A DNA stretch of 64,000 nucleotides, from assembly GCF_019801465.1 (NCBI RefSeq), contig NZ_JAHVJA010000013.1, positions 55,661 through 119,660 on the forward strand, given 5' to 3'. Positions 55,459 to 63,870 of this stretch are shown here, piece by piece. A model generated the notes under the pieces. That model ran no database searches and was not told the origin of the DNA. It saw only the letters and a list, made by a program, of their open reading frames with translations. Both the position numbers and the translations under genes were made by a program. Source of the DNA: Leisingera daeponensis. Its GTDB lineage: Bacteria > Pseudomonadota > Alphaproteobacteria > Rhodobacterales > Rhodobacteraceae. Within the stretch, counting starts at the first letter, position 1. Each line of letters opens with the position of its first letter.

Positions 55459-56175
55459 TTGGAGAACATTTCGCGCAGCTATGTCTTCGTGAAGGAAGGC
55501 ATCTATTACTTCGTTCGCAGGATTCCGGCGGATCTTCGGCAGCACTATTCTTCAAGCAAGATTTCGTACTCGCTGAGGACTAGATCCCGTGCCGTCGCTA
55601 TCTCGAGAGCAAACAGAACTGCCTGCAAGCTGGACGAATACTGGTATCACCTGCGGACCCAGGACGCGGAACTTCCAGGCAAGCATCTACTTCGGCATGG
55701 ATTGAGCAGACCGTCTCCCCGTCAGGAAAATGACGCGGCTGTCACATCTGACGCTTTGACCCTGTCGGAGGCTGTGTTGACATACCTCCGTCTCAAGGGT
55801 CAGGGACGACCTGAAACCTTTCACCGTGCAGCACATCGGTCCTGCGGCTATGTAATCGACGTCTGCGGGGACAAGCCCCTGCCGGACTATACCAAGGCAG
55901 ATGCTAATAACTTTCGGGATGCGCTGATAAAGCGTGGTCTCGCTGGGAGTAGCATCACCCGAATCTTCGGCACCGTCCGTGCGGTGTTCAATTTTGCTGT
56001 GGCTGAGGAAGGACTGTCGATTACGTCTCCCTTTCCGGATTTCCAGAAATGCTTCCTGCTCCCGCATCTCGATGAGCGCTGCAGGGGGAATGCTCCCGAG
56101 CCATTCCATATCGGTTTCCGCAGCCCGCTGAGACAAGAGAGCCCCCTCAGAGAGAACAGCGTCCCGCTGGCCTGA
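55459..56175 (+). pseudogene. Tyrosine-type phage/island integrase, truncated before the catalytic domain
   Basis: The frame (238 codons, TTG start at 55459) has an N-terminal DUF6538-like segment (YVFVKEGIYYFVRRIPADLR, YSLRTRSRAVAISRANRTAC) and a core-binding SAM-like domain (LTLSEAVLTYLRLKGQGRPE, DYTKADANNFRDALIKRGLA, SSITRIFGTVRAVFNFAVAE). After EEGLSITSPFPDFQKC the sequence no longer resembles an integrase, and the R...HxxR...Y catalytic part is missing. It is therefore a relic. Its place after tRNA-Thr marks an integration boundary. Confidence 0.8.
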
Positions 56176-56394
56176 CTAATTCTGCGGCCTGCTAAGCCAT
56201 TTCCTATTCCTGCTCATAGCAGAAGGAGCCGTTTTACTGCCGGGGGAACGCCAGAAGTTTCCTCAATGAAATTAGCTTATTGGGCGCTCTATGACCGGCG
56301 TTCGGTGATGCTTTTGTGGTGCTGGAGCCCTGGTCTAGAGGGGTGGTTTTCGCGGTCGCGCATGGCGCGCAAGTTTGGATTTTCAACTAATTTC

Positions 56395-56423
56395 TTGAAA
56401 ATTTCGGAAATTTAACTTATGCT
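56395..56423 (+). promoter_or_regulatory. Strong sigma-70-like promoter in the island
   Basis: TTGAAA (56395-56400), exactly 17 bp, TATGCT (56418-56423). This is one of the best -35/-10 matches in the window and points toward the small open frame at 56585 and the biosynthetic genes behind it. Confidence 0.55.
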
Positions 56424-56508
56424 GATACTGTCGCGCAACAGTGAGCGGCTGAATTATTCCAACATGGTAATCCCGTGAGCTTGATGAATTCATCTGGGGT
56501 CGCGGACG

Positions 56509-56537
56509 TTGAAGAATAGCAATTTGCTATTCTTCAA
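56509..56537. repeat. Perfect 29-bp palindrome
   Basis: Arms of 14 bp, TTGAAGAATAGCAA (56509-56522) and TTGCTATTCTTCAA (56524-56537), around a single T. It lies about 85 bp downstream of the promoter and is followed by TTTTG, so it may be a regulator site or a weak terminator. AT-rich, unlike the GC-rich terminators elsewhere. Confidence 0.7.
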
Positions 56538-56584
56538 TTTTGCTATTGGAGAAACTAGGGGGATATTAAAAGGGGGGGTATCAA

Positions 56585-56923
56585 ATGATTGTTCGGCCAG
56601 ATGTGCGTTGCGACGCTTCGAGCAGCGCAGGGGACAGTTCTGCTCCGGAACGCCGGTTTTCTTCTCGCGAGGACCGGACGGCTTTCCGCATGGAAGCCGC
56701 CACCCGGCGTGCCGAGAGTTCTCAGAGAGTTGAGAGTTCCAGGAAGGCAGACCTGAAGTTCCAGCTCGCGAGGACAAAAACCGGCTTATGGCAAGTTCTG
56801 GACGCCAGCTTCGCCTGCGGCGGGGTTTTTCAGGATCGCGTGTCGGCCACGCGCTTTATCCGTCAGGAGCTAGCCGGCTGCAGCGCCCCGATTGTTTACG
56901 TGCTCATAGGCTCTGCGGAATGA
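56585..56923 (+). CDS. Hypothetical protein in the island, low confidence
   Basis: A 112-residue frame with GGGGGGG a few nt before ATG 56585. The first half is rich in Arg and Ser and looks unstructured; the second half (ADLKFQLARTKTGLWQVLDA, SATRFIRQELAG) may fold. Family not recognised. It lies between the promoter/palindrome and the aminotransferase gene, in the same direction. Confidence 0.4.
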   Translation: MIVRPDVRCDASSSAGDSSAPERRFSSREDRTAFRMEAATRRAESSQRVESSRKADLKFQLARTKTGLWQVLDASFACGGVFQDRVSATRFIRQELAGCSAPIVYVLIGSAE

Positions 56924-57034
56924 GCGGGATGTTTGCACGGACACCTTAATCGGGCCGCCGCGCTCCCTTAAATCCAAACTAGGTCCCGTCCAAGCGAGAG
57001 CTTGGAACGTGCTGCGTAAGAAATGGAGAATACC

Positions 57035-58375
57035 ATGGAACACGTGCAGCAATTCGGCTCGGAAAATGCGGAATTTTCCGAGGCCGGAGTATTTGCGAGA
57101 TATGAATCCAATGTGCAAAGCTATGCCAGGTCGACGCCCGCGGTTTTTGCGAAAGCTGTCGGATGTGAGATCTGGGACGAAAGAGGAGGCCGTTACCTGG
57201 ATTTTCTTTCCGGTGCCGGATCTCTGAATTACGGGCACAACAATCCCGTTCTGAAAAACGCTCTGATCGAGTATGTGAATTTGGATGGCATCACCCACAG
57301 CCTTGATCTGCACACAGAAGCCAAGGCGCAGTTTCTGACCGAACTCGCCGACACCATACTTCTGCCCCGTGGACTTGACTATGTCGCACAATTCACCGGG
57401 CCGACCGGAACAAACGCCGTTGAAGCGGCCTTGAAACTTGCCAGAAAGGTAACCGGGCGAACCAATGTTGTTCATTTCACCAACAGTTTTCACGGTGTCT
57501 CGCTGGGCTCGCTTTCCATGACCGGCAACCAGGTCTTGCGAAAAGCGGCAGGCGTGCCTTTGCAAGGGGCGGTTTGCATGCCTTTCGACGGCTACTATGG
57601 GGCTGGCGTTGATACAGTCGCAATTCTGGAACAAATGCTCAGCGACAAATCCAGCGGTATCGATCTGCCTGCAGCAGTGATTGTGGAAACCGTGCAAGGA
57701 GAAGGCGGCCTCAACCCGGCAGGCTGGGAGTGGCTGAGCGACCTCGAGGCACTGTGCAAACGGCAGGAAATCCTGTTGATTATCGACGACATTCAGGCCG
57801 GCTGCGGGCGCACCGGCACATTCTTCAGTTTTGAGCCGGCTGGCATCGTTCCCGATATTGTCACCCTGTCGAAATCGCTTTCCGGCTATGGCCTGCCCCT
57901 TGCGCTGGTGCTGATGAAGCGTGAACTGGATCACTGGGAGCCTGGTGAGCACAATGGTACCTTCCGCGGGAACAATCATGCTTTCGTTACGGCGGCCGCG
58001 ACCCTGCGCCACTACTGGCGTTCAAATGAATTCTCTCGGGAAGTCATGGAGAAGGCCGATTATCTCGAGGGCCGCCTTCGGGGCATCGTGGCACGGTTCC
58101 CCAAACATCTGGAGCGGGTCAAGGGACGCGGTTTCATGCGGGGCATCAGTTTTGCAGATGCCAGCTATGCAGCCGCGGTTCGCGACCGGTGCTACGCCCT
58201 TGGTCTGATTTGTGAGCGCTGCGGTGCCGATGATGAGGTAGTCAAGTGCATGGCGCCTCTGACCGTCACCCCGGAGGAGTTGGCCGAAGGGCTGGATATT
58301 CTGGAGCGCGCAACTGGCGACGTGCTCAGTGCCCGTGGCAGCTCAGGGCCTAAGATCCGCATAGCGGCGTCCTGA
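57035..58375 (+). CDS. Diaminobutyrate--2-oxoglutarate aminotransferase (EctB-like)
   Basis: Class III PLP transaminase predicted to convert aspartate semialdehyde and glutamate to L-2,4-diaminobutyrate. The 446 residues have ARYESNVQSYARSTPAVFAK, LDFLSGAGSLNYGHNNPVLK, FTGPTGTNAVEAALKLARKV, TNSFHGVSLGSLSMTGN, LLIIDDIQAGCGRTGTFFSF and the PLP lysine in VTLSKSLSGYGLPLALVLMK, all EctB/Dat-type. GGAG precedes ATG 57035; a start at 57023 is possible. No ectA or ectC is adjacent, so the product is probably not for ectoine but for the synthetase 258 bp downstream. Confidence 0.88.
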   Translation: MEHVQQFGSENAEFSEAGVFARYESNVQSYARSTPAVFAKAVGCEIWDERGGRYLDFLSGAGSLNYGHNNPVLKNALIEYVNLDGITHSLDLHTEAKAQFLTELADTILLPRGLDYVAQFTGPTGTNAVEAALKLARKVTGRTNVVHFTNSFHGVSLGSLSMTGNQVLRKAAGVPLQGAVCMPFDGYYGAGVDTVAILEQMLSDKSSGIDLPAAVIVETVQGEGGLNPAGWEWLSDLEALCKRQEILLIIDDIQAGCGRTGTFFSFEPAGIVPDIVTLSKSLSGYGLPLALVLMKRELDHWEPGEHNGTFRGNNHAFVTAAATLRHYWRSNEFSREVMEKADYLEGRLRGIVARFPKHLERVKGRGFMRGISFADASYAAAVRDRCYALGLICERCGADDEVVKCMAPLTVTPEELAEGLDILERATGDVLSARGSSGPKIRIAAS

Positions 58376-58633
58376 CCGGGATTTGCGCATCCGTTTTCCC
58401 AGTATTCCGGCCCTGATGTAGCTAAACACCGGGCTTTGGGTCGGAATGGTTGGGAGGGAGGGGCACTGCAATCCTTCCCAACCGAACCACACGCAAGAGA
58501 CCCGGAGCACAGCGGTTCAAGTCCATGAACGCAAACCGGTCCGGGAACCCGGATAGCACTTAGCGCAACCCCACCATGCAACGACGCCTTGGCAGCACGT
58601 GCTGTCCGGCGTACCGCCTATTGGAGTTTCACA

Positions 58634-61600
58634 GTGCTCATCTGTAACACAGCAGCCAACACAGTTCGCTGGCAGCCCGGGGAGCGGCTGCACCACTTGT
58701 TTGAATCGCGCTGCGACGAATTCGATACCGCTGGCGACAGCAATCACCTCGCGGTGATTTCGAAGGACGCCACTCTGACATTCCGTGATTTGGACAATCG
58801 TGCCAACCAGTTGGCGCGGTACCTCATTTCGAACGGGCTGGGGCCCGGCGACCGGATCGGCCTGATGTTCGATAAGTCCGCAGCATCATATACGGCCCTT
58901 CTGGCTGTGCAGAAAATCCACGCGGCCTATGTTCCGCTGGATGAGGGCTTTCCGCGCGAGCGCATCGCCTTCATCCTGGAAGACGCCGGCGTCGACGCGG
59001 TCCTTTCGCTTGAACGTTATGCCGGCTGCTTCAGCGGAATTGATGTGCCGAAGTTCTTCCTGGATTTCGCCGCGCCGCAAATCGAAACGTTTGACACCGC
59101 CCGCCCGAGCCCTGCTGAGTTGAGAGGGGAGGGCGACGAGGTCGCATATCTAATCTACACTTCGGGCACGACGGGAAAGCCCAAGGGCGTGGTGATCGAA
59201 CAGTCAAGTATCTGCAACTTTGTACGGGTCGCCGCCGAGACCTATGGGTACACGCCAAATGACCGGGTCTATCAGGGCATGACAATTGCCTTCGACTTTT
59301 CAGTCGAAGAACTTTGGGTGCCGTTGCTGGCTGGTGCGGCCCTAGTGCCGACCAAACAAGGGATCAGCCTTGTCGGAGAAGAACTTGCGGATTTTCTGCG
59401 ACGGCGCCAAGTCACCGCAATGTGCTGCGTCCCGACGTTGCTGGCTACAATAGAGGAAGAGCTGCCTGATCTGCGGCTGCTTCTGGTCTCGGGAGAAGCC
59501 TGCCCGCAAGGGCTGATATCCCGCTGGCACCGCGATGGCCGCACGATTCTGAACGCCTACGGGCCTACGGAAGCAACCGTTACCTGCACCATCACCCAAT
59601 TGCACCCGGATAAGCCTGTTACCATTGGCGGCCCGCTGCCAAGCTATTCGATAGCGATCCTGGATCCGGAAGAGGACATCGAATTGGCGGATGGAGAGTT
59701 GGGGGAAATTGCTGTCGCCGGTGTCGGTCTTGCCGCCGGGTATCTCAACCGTCCGAACCTGACGGCCAGAAAGTTCGTTCCCGATTGCTTGAACGGTCCC
59801 AATAATCCTTCCCGGCGTCTCTACCGCACCGGTGACTTGGGGCGCATCAATGAACTGGGCGAGATCGAGTTTCATGGCCGGATCGATACCCAGGTCAAAA
59901 TCCGGGGTTACAGAATAGAGCTGACCGAGATTGAATCGGTGCTGCTTGAGGTTCCGGAAATCTCTCAGGCCGTCGTTGACACTTGGGAAGCCGAGCCCGG
60001 CACGCGCGAACTGGTTGCCTACTATGCACTCAACCACGGCGTAGCTGAGCTGGATAAGGAGACGGTCGCCAGCAAGCTGAAAGCGCGGCTGCCAGCCTAT
60101 ATGATTCCGTCTTATCTGGAGGAGCTGGAACATATTCCACTGACCGTCAACAACAAGGCGGACCGCAAGCAGCTGCCGCCGCCGTCGGGACAGCGTTTCA
60201 TTATCAGGAGCAAAACCGGAACAGCTCCCCGCAGCGAAGTGGAGCGGCTACTCGCTGACCAGCTCGGCCCGATTTTGAATACCGGGAACATCTCGATCGA
60301 CGATCACTTCTTTGATGACCTTGGCGCTCACTCCCTGCTGATGGCGCGCTACTGCGCGGCGCTGCGCAAATGCCCCGGACTGCCGAGCGTTTCCATGCGC
60401 GATATCTATCTCAATCCGACGATCCGGGCGCTGGGTAAACATGCCGGGGCTGCGGTGCCTGGGCATCAGATGCGCAACCCGCCGCAGGTTCCCAAGCCTG
60501 CACACATCGCAAGCGACCGCGAGTACGTCCTATGCGGTGCAGCGCAATTCACCTGGATGACCGCCTATGGCCTGTTTGGATTTTGGTTGATTGTCAAATC
60601 CGTGGAATGGGCACTGTCCGGCAACCCCAGCGCAGTAACTGCCGGCACACGCATGACCATTGCCGGTTTCGGCTTGTTTGTTCTGTTCAGCCTGATACCG
60701 GTTGCTGCAAAATGGACTCTGATCGGCCGCTGGAAACCTGCGCGGATTCCGGTGTGGAGCATGGCGTATTTCCGGTTCTGGCTGGTCAAGGGCCTGATAC
60801 GGAGCGCTCCGCCTGCCTTTCTTGCCGGAACTCCGGTCTACAATGTCTACCTCCGTGCATTGGGGGCCAAAATCGGGCGCGGCACCGTGATGCATTCCGC
60901 TTCACCGGTTTGTACAGATCTGCTGACGATCGGCGACAATACAATTCTGCGCCGTGAAGCGGTTGCGCTTGGGTACCAGGCCGAAGCCGGCTTCATTGAG
61001 ACCGGGCCGGTTACGGTCGGCGACAATGTGTTCATCGGCGAGGCCTGTATCCTCGAGATCGGGGCAAAAATGGAAAACGGAACCCAGCTTGGTCATGCGT
61101 CAAGCCTGGAGAAAGGGCAGATCGCACGTGAAGGCAAGCGCTATCACGGTACCCCCGCCGTGGAAACAGAGGCGGACTATTGCCGTGTCCCGCCCCGTCA
61201 CTGCAGCGAGTTGCGCCGGTGGGCCTATACGCTGGGCTGGCTGACCTACGGCTTTCTGATGCTTTGGCTGATCTCCAGCGTATTGGGAGCGGCTATCCTG
61301 GGCGGCTATGTGGATGAATTCGCCGCGACCACAGACCTGCGTGAGATGGCAATCCTCGCCGTGCAGGTCACGCTGGTCCTTTACTTCGCGGCCTTCCCTG
61401 CCGGGCTTTTGTTCATCGGCATCATGCCACGCCTTGCGCACAAGTTTGTGGAACCTGGCCGGGTTTACACGCTGTTCGGTTTTCATTTCTTTATGCACGG
61501 ACTGGTCGCCGGCTGGTCGAATTCCCGCTTCTACAACCTGATCTTCGGCGACAGTTCCGCGATCGTCTATTATCTGCGGTATGTCGGCTACAATCTGAAC

Positions 61601-62668
61601 AAGGTGGTGCAGACCGGATCCAATTTCGGGGTCACCCAACGCCACACCAATCCGTTCCTCTGCGACATCGGCACCGGGACGATGGTTTCCGACGGCCTCT
61701 CAATGATCAATACCGAATACTCGGCGTCCTCATTCCGGGTGCTGCCGGTCAAGATCGGCGCGCAGAATTATCTTGGCAACAATATTCACTTTCCGGCCGG
61801 CGGGCGTACCGGTGAAAACTGCCTTATCGGAACCAAGACGATGATACCAGTTGACGGACCGGTCCTTGAGAACACGGGGCTTCTGGGCTCGCCGCCATTT
61901 GAAATCCCTCGCGCCGTGCAGCGCGATACGGCAATGGCCGGAAAGCTGGAGGAGGCTGCCCGCTCCGGCCGGCTGAGAGAGAAAAACGTTCACAATCTGA
62001 ATACCGCACTGATCTACCAGGCTGCCCTGCTGGCATTTGTCTGCGTTGTGCTGTTCGCGCTGCAAGTTGCCTGGCAGGGATATCTGGCAATCGGTTTTTC
62101 TGCCTGGGCGTTGCTGGCAGGATTCCTCACCCTCTTCACAATCGGCTACTTCGTCTTCTGCGAACGGGCCAGTCTGGGTTTCGGCAGGCTGAAACCCCGG
62201 CAGGCAATTGTGCTCGACGACTACTTCTGGTCGCACGAACGGCATTGGAAAATGACCGACCATCCCATCATTAACCTGTTTGCGGGTACGCCGATGCGCG
62301 GATTCATCGGTCGATTGCTGGGGATGCGGGTCGGCCGCAAGCTGTTTGACGACGGCGGCCAGTTCGTGGAACGCACCCTGATCGAGATCGGTGATAATGT
62401 GACCGTCAACTTCCGGGCGACGCTGCAATGCCATTCCCTGGAGGAAGGCGTGTTCAAATCGGACCATATAGCTGTGGGCAGCGGCGCCACGATTGGCGTT
62501 GGAGGGTTCGTCCATTACGGCGCCCGCCTCGGCGAGAAAGCGGTTCTGGGGGCCAATGCATTCCTCATGAAAGGCGAGCAAGTCGCTGCCGGGGATATAT
62601 GGTCCGGTAATCCCGCCAGCCCGCCGGCCAGGGACATCCGCTGCCGTCAGTCCGAATTGACAATGTGA
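58634..62668 (+). CDS. Pls-type nonribosomal peptide synthetase for a cationic homopoly(amino acid)
   Basis: A 1344-residue membrane enzyme with the layout of the epsilon-poly-L-lysine synthetase Pls of Streptomyces albulus. Adenylation domain (about 15-515): YLIYTSGTTGKPKGV (about 173), NAYGPTEATV (about 307), YRTGDLGRI (about 397), GRIDTQVKIRGYRIELTEIE, and NNKADRKQ with the catalytic lysine (about 506). Thiolation domain: DLGAHSLL, serine about 567. Then three pairs of membrane helices (about 640-697, 863-932, 1125-1175) separated by two soluble hexapeptide-repeat regions and a third at the C-terminus. No thioesterase or standard condensation domain. The specificity residues read by eye are D-F-E-C-L-S-A-V-T-K; Asp and Glu suit a basic substrate. 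GTG 58634 follows GGAG. It lies downstream of the diaminobutyrate aminotransferase. Confidence 0.9.
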   Translation: MLICNTAANTVRWQPGERLHHLFESRCDEFDTAGDSNHLAVISKDATLTFRDLDNRANQLARYLISNGLGPGDRIGLMFDKSAASYTALLAVQKIHAAYVPLDEGFPRERIAFILEDAGVDAVLSLERYAGCFSGIDVPKFFLDFAAPQIETFDTARPSPAELRGEGDEVAYLIYTSGTTGKPKGVVIEQSSICNFVRVAAETYGYTPNDRVYQGMTIAFDFSVEELWVPLLAGAALVPTKQGISLVGEELADFLRRRQVTAMCCVPTLLATIEEELPDLRLLLVSGEACPQGLISRWHRDGRTILNAYGPTEATVTCTITQLHPDKPVTIGGPLPSYSIAILDPEEDIELADGELGEIAVAGVGLAAGYLNRPNLTARKFVPDCLNGPNNPSRRLYRTGDLGRINELGEIEFHGRIDTQVKIRGYRIELTEIESVLLEVPEISQAVVDTWEAEPGTRELVAYYALNHGVAELDKETVASKLKARLPAYMIPSYLEELEHIPLTVNNKADRKQLPPPSGQRFIIRSKTGTAPRSEVERLLADQLGPILNTGNISIDDHFFDDLGAHSLLMARYCAALRKCPGLPSVSMRDIYLNPTIRALGKHAGAAVPGHQMRNPPQVPKPAHIASDREYVLCGAAQFTWMTAYGLFGFWLIVKSVEWALSGNPSAVTAGTRMTIAGFGLFVLFSLIPVAAKWTLIGRWKPARIPVWSMAYFRFWLVKGLIRSAPPAFLAGTPVYNVYLRALGAKIGRGTVMHSASPVCTDLLTIGDNTILRREAVALGYQAEAGFIETGPVTVGDNVFIGEACILEIGAKMENGTQLGHASSLEKGQIAREGKRYHGTPAVETEADYCRVPPRHCSELRRWAYTLGWLTYGFLMLWLISSVLGAAILGGYVDEFAATTDLREMAILAVQVTLVLYFAAFPAGLLFIGIMPRLAHKFVEPGRVYTLFGFHFFMHGLVAGWSNSRFYNLIFGDSSAIVYYLRYVGYNLNKVVQTGSNFGVTQRHTNPFLCDIGTGTMVSDGLSMINTEYSASSFRVLPVKIGAQNYLGNNIHFPAGGRTGENCLIGTKTMIPVDGPVLENTGLLGSPPFEIPRAVQRDTAMAGKLEEAARSGRLREKNVHNLNTALIYQAALLAFVCVVLFALQVAWQGYLAIGFSAWALLAGFLTLFTIGYFVFCERASLGFGRLKPRQAIVLDDYFWSHERHWKMTDHPIINLFAGTPMRGFIGRLLGMRVGRKLFDDGGQFVERTLIEIGDNVTVNFRATLQCHSLEEGVFKSDHIAVGSGATIGVGGFVHYGARLGEKAVLGANAFLMKGEQVAAGDIWSGNPASPPARDIRCRQSELTM

Positions 62669-62721
62669 GCCTCCCCCAAAGAAGTGGTCCGCCCCTATGA
62701 TTAGGTAACGGAGGACCATAG

Positions 62722-63000
62722 ATGGCGGCAAAGAGACCCAAGCCTGAAGATATTGTCGTGAAGTTACGGCAAGTTGAAGTTTTGATGGGGCAAGGCATGC
62801 CCCGGATTGATGCGATCCGTCAGATCGGCGTGACGGAGCAAACCTATTACCGCTGGAAGAGAAAGTACGGCGGAATGGGCACAGAACAACTCAAGGAACT
62901 GAAGCGGCTGCAGAAAGAGAACGAGCGTCTTCGCCGGGCAGTTTCGGACCTGAAACTGGACAAATTGATTCTGTCCGAGGCCGCAAAGGGAATCTTCTGA
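62722..63000 (+). CDS. IS3-family transposase OrfA
   Basis: A 92-residue protein with a helix-turn-helix (RIDAIRQIGVTEQTYYRWKR) and a leucine-zipper-like region (LKELKRLQKENERLRRAVSD, LKLDKLILSEA), binding the element ends. Near its 3-prime end GCAAAGGGAATC offers a possible -1 frameshift site into OrfB. Confidence 0.92.
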   Translation: MAAKRPKPEDIVVKLRQVEVLMGQGMPRIDAIRQIGVTEQTYYRWKRKYGGMGTEQLKELKRLQKENERLRRAVSDLKLDKLILSEAAKGIF

Positions 63001-63845
63001 GCCCCTCGCGCCACCGGGCCTGCATCGACCACGTTCGCAGCAAGATGAAGGTTTCCGAGCGTCGCGTTTGCCGCGTTCTAGGCCAGCATCGGTCCACACA
63101 GCGGCGATTGCCTCAGGGGCGTGCTGACGAGGAACGCCTGGTCGCTGACAAAATCGAGCTGACACGTCAATACGGCCGATATGGCTACCGCCGGATTGCG
63201 GCCATGCTGCGGGACGCTTGCTGGCAGGTGAATGACAAACGTGTCGAACGTTTATGGCGGCGGGAAGGGCTGAAGGTTCCAATGAAGCAACCCAAGAAGG
63301 GACGGCTCTGGCTCAACGACGGATCATGTGTTCGATTGCGCCCCGAGTATCGCAACCACGTCTGGTCTTACGACATTGTCCACCACCGGACAGATGATGG
63401 AAGGGCATTTAGGACATTGAATATTCTGGATGAGGACAGCCGGGAATGCCTTGCGGTCCGGTTGAAGCGAAAGCTGAACTCAACCGTAGTCATCGACGCG
63501 CTGACGGACCTGTTCATTCTACGCGGCATCCCAGCCTATATCAGACCTGACAACGGCCCTGAGTTCATTGCGGAAGCTGTCAGGGGCTGGATCACAGCTG
63601 CCGGCGCCAAGACTGCTTTCATTGAACCGGACTCACCTTGGGAGAACGGATACTGCGAGAGTTTCAACGGGCGCATGCGGGACGAACTGCTGAACGGGGA
63701 AGTCTTCCACTCGCTACGGGAAGCTCAAATCATCATCGAAAGCTTGAGAAAGCACTACAATACAAAACGGCCACACAGTGCCTTGGGGTACCGCCCGCCC
63801 GCGCCGGAGGCCATCATCCCGATAGCCAAAGGCCAGCCATGCACT
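62985..63845 (+). CDS. IS3-family transposase OrfB (DDE catalytic part), C-terminus frameshifted
   Basis: Read in the -1 frame relative to OrfA, from about 62985 (no ATG needed if made as a fusion). It has HTH_21-type QYGRYGYRRIAAMLRDACWQ and the rve integrase core with the triad: D in WSYDIVHHRTDDGR, D in IRPDNGPEFIAEA, E in SPWENGYCESFNGRMRDELL. The usual ending QRPAMH-stop appears in another frame (to 63847), so one base seems lost near 63823-63827, and the frame then stays open into the neighbouring DNA to the window end. The catalytic core is intact. Confidence 0.88.
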
Positions 63846-63870
63846 AACTTTCAACTTGGACCACGCAAGT

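Larger units (their letters stand above)
56176..56584. other. AT-richer junk-like stretch with a strong promoter and a palindrome
   Basis: No coding region is supported between the integrase relic and 56585. Base composition is clearly more AT-rich than the flanks. It holds the promoter at 56395-56423 and the 29-bp palindrome at 56509-56537, described separately, plus a repeated TTTGCTATT (about 56523 and 56539). Confidence 0.5.
62685..63863 (+). mobile_element. IS3-family insertion sequence
   Basis: About 1.18 kb with the two overlapping reading frames of IS3 elements. The proposed ends are inverted: left TGGTCC (62685-62690) and right GGACCA (63858-63863). Beyond these six bases the ends agree only loosely, and I see no clean target duplication. 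It lies 16 bp behind the synthetase stop and directly before a recombinase remnant. Confidence 0.75.

Noticed and set aside
57035..58375. Reading the EctB-like gene as part of an ectoine operon
   Set aside because: No ectA or ectC lies next to it; the neighbour is the Pls-type synthetase, and upstream is noncoding island DNA.
58448..58483. Inverted repeat GGTTGGGA...TCCCAACC between the aminotransferase and synthetase genes, as a terminator
   Set aside because: No run of T follows on the plus strand, and the two genes probably work together; it may be an mRNA hairpin but a terminator is not supported.
58496..58560. A tRNA-like GGTTCAAGTCC before the synthetase gene
   Set aside because: There is no matching acceptor, D-arm or anticodon stem around it, so it is not a tRNA; at best a fragment.
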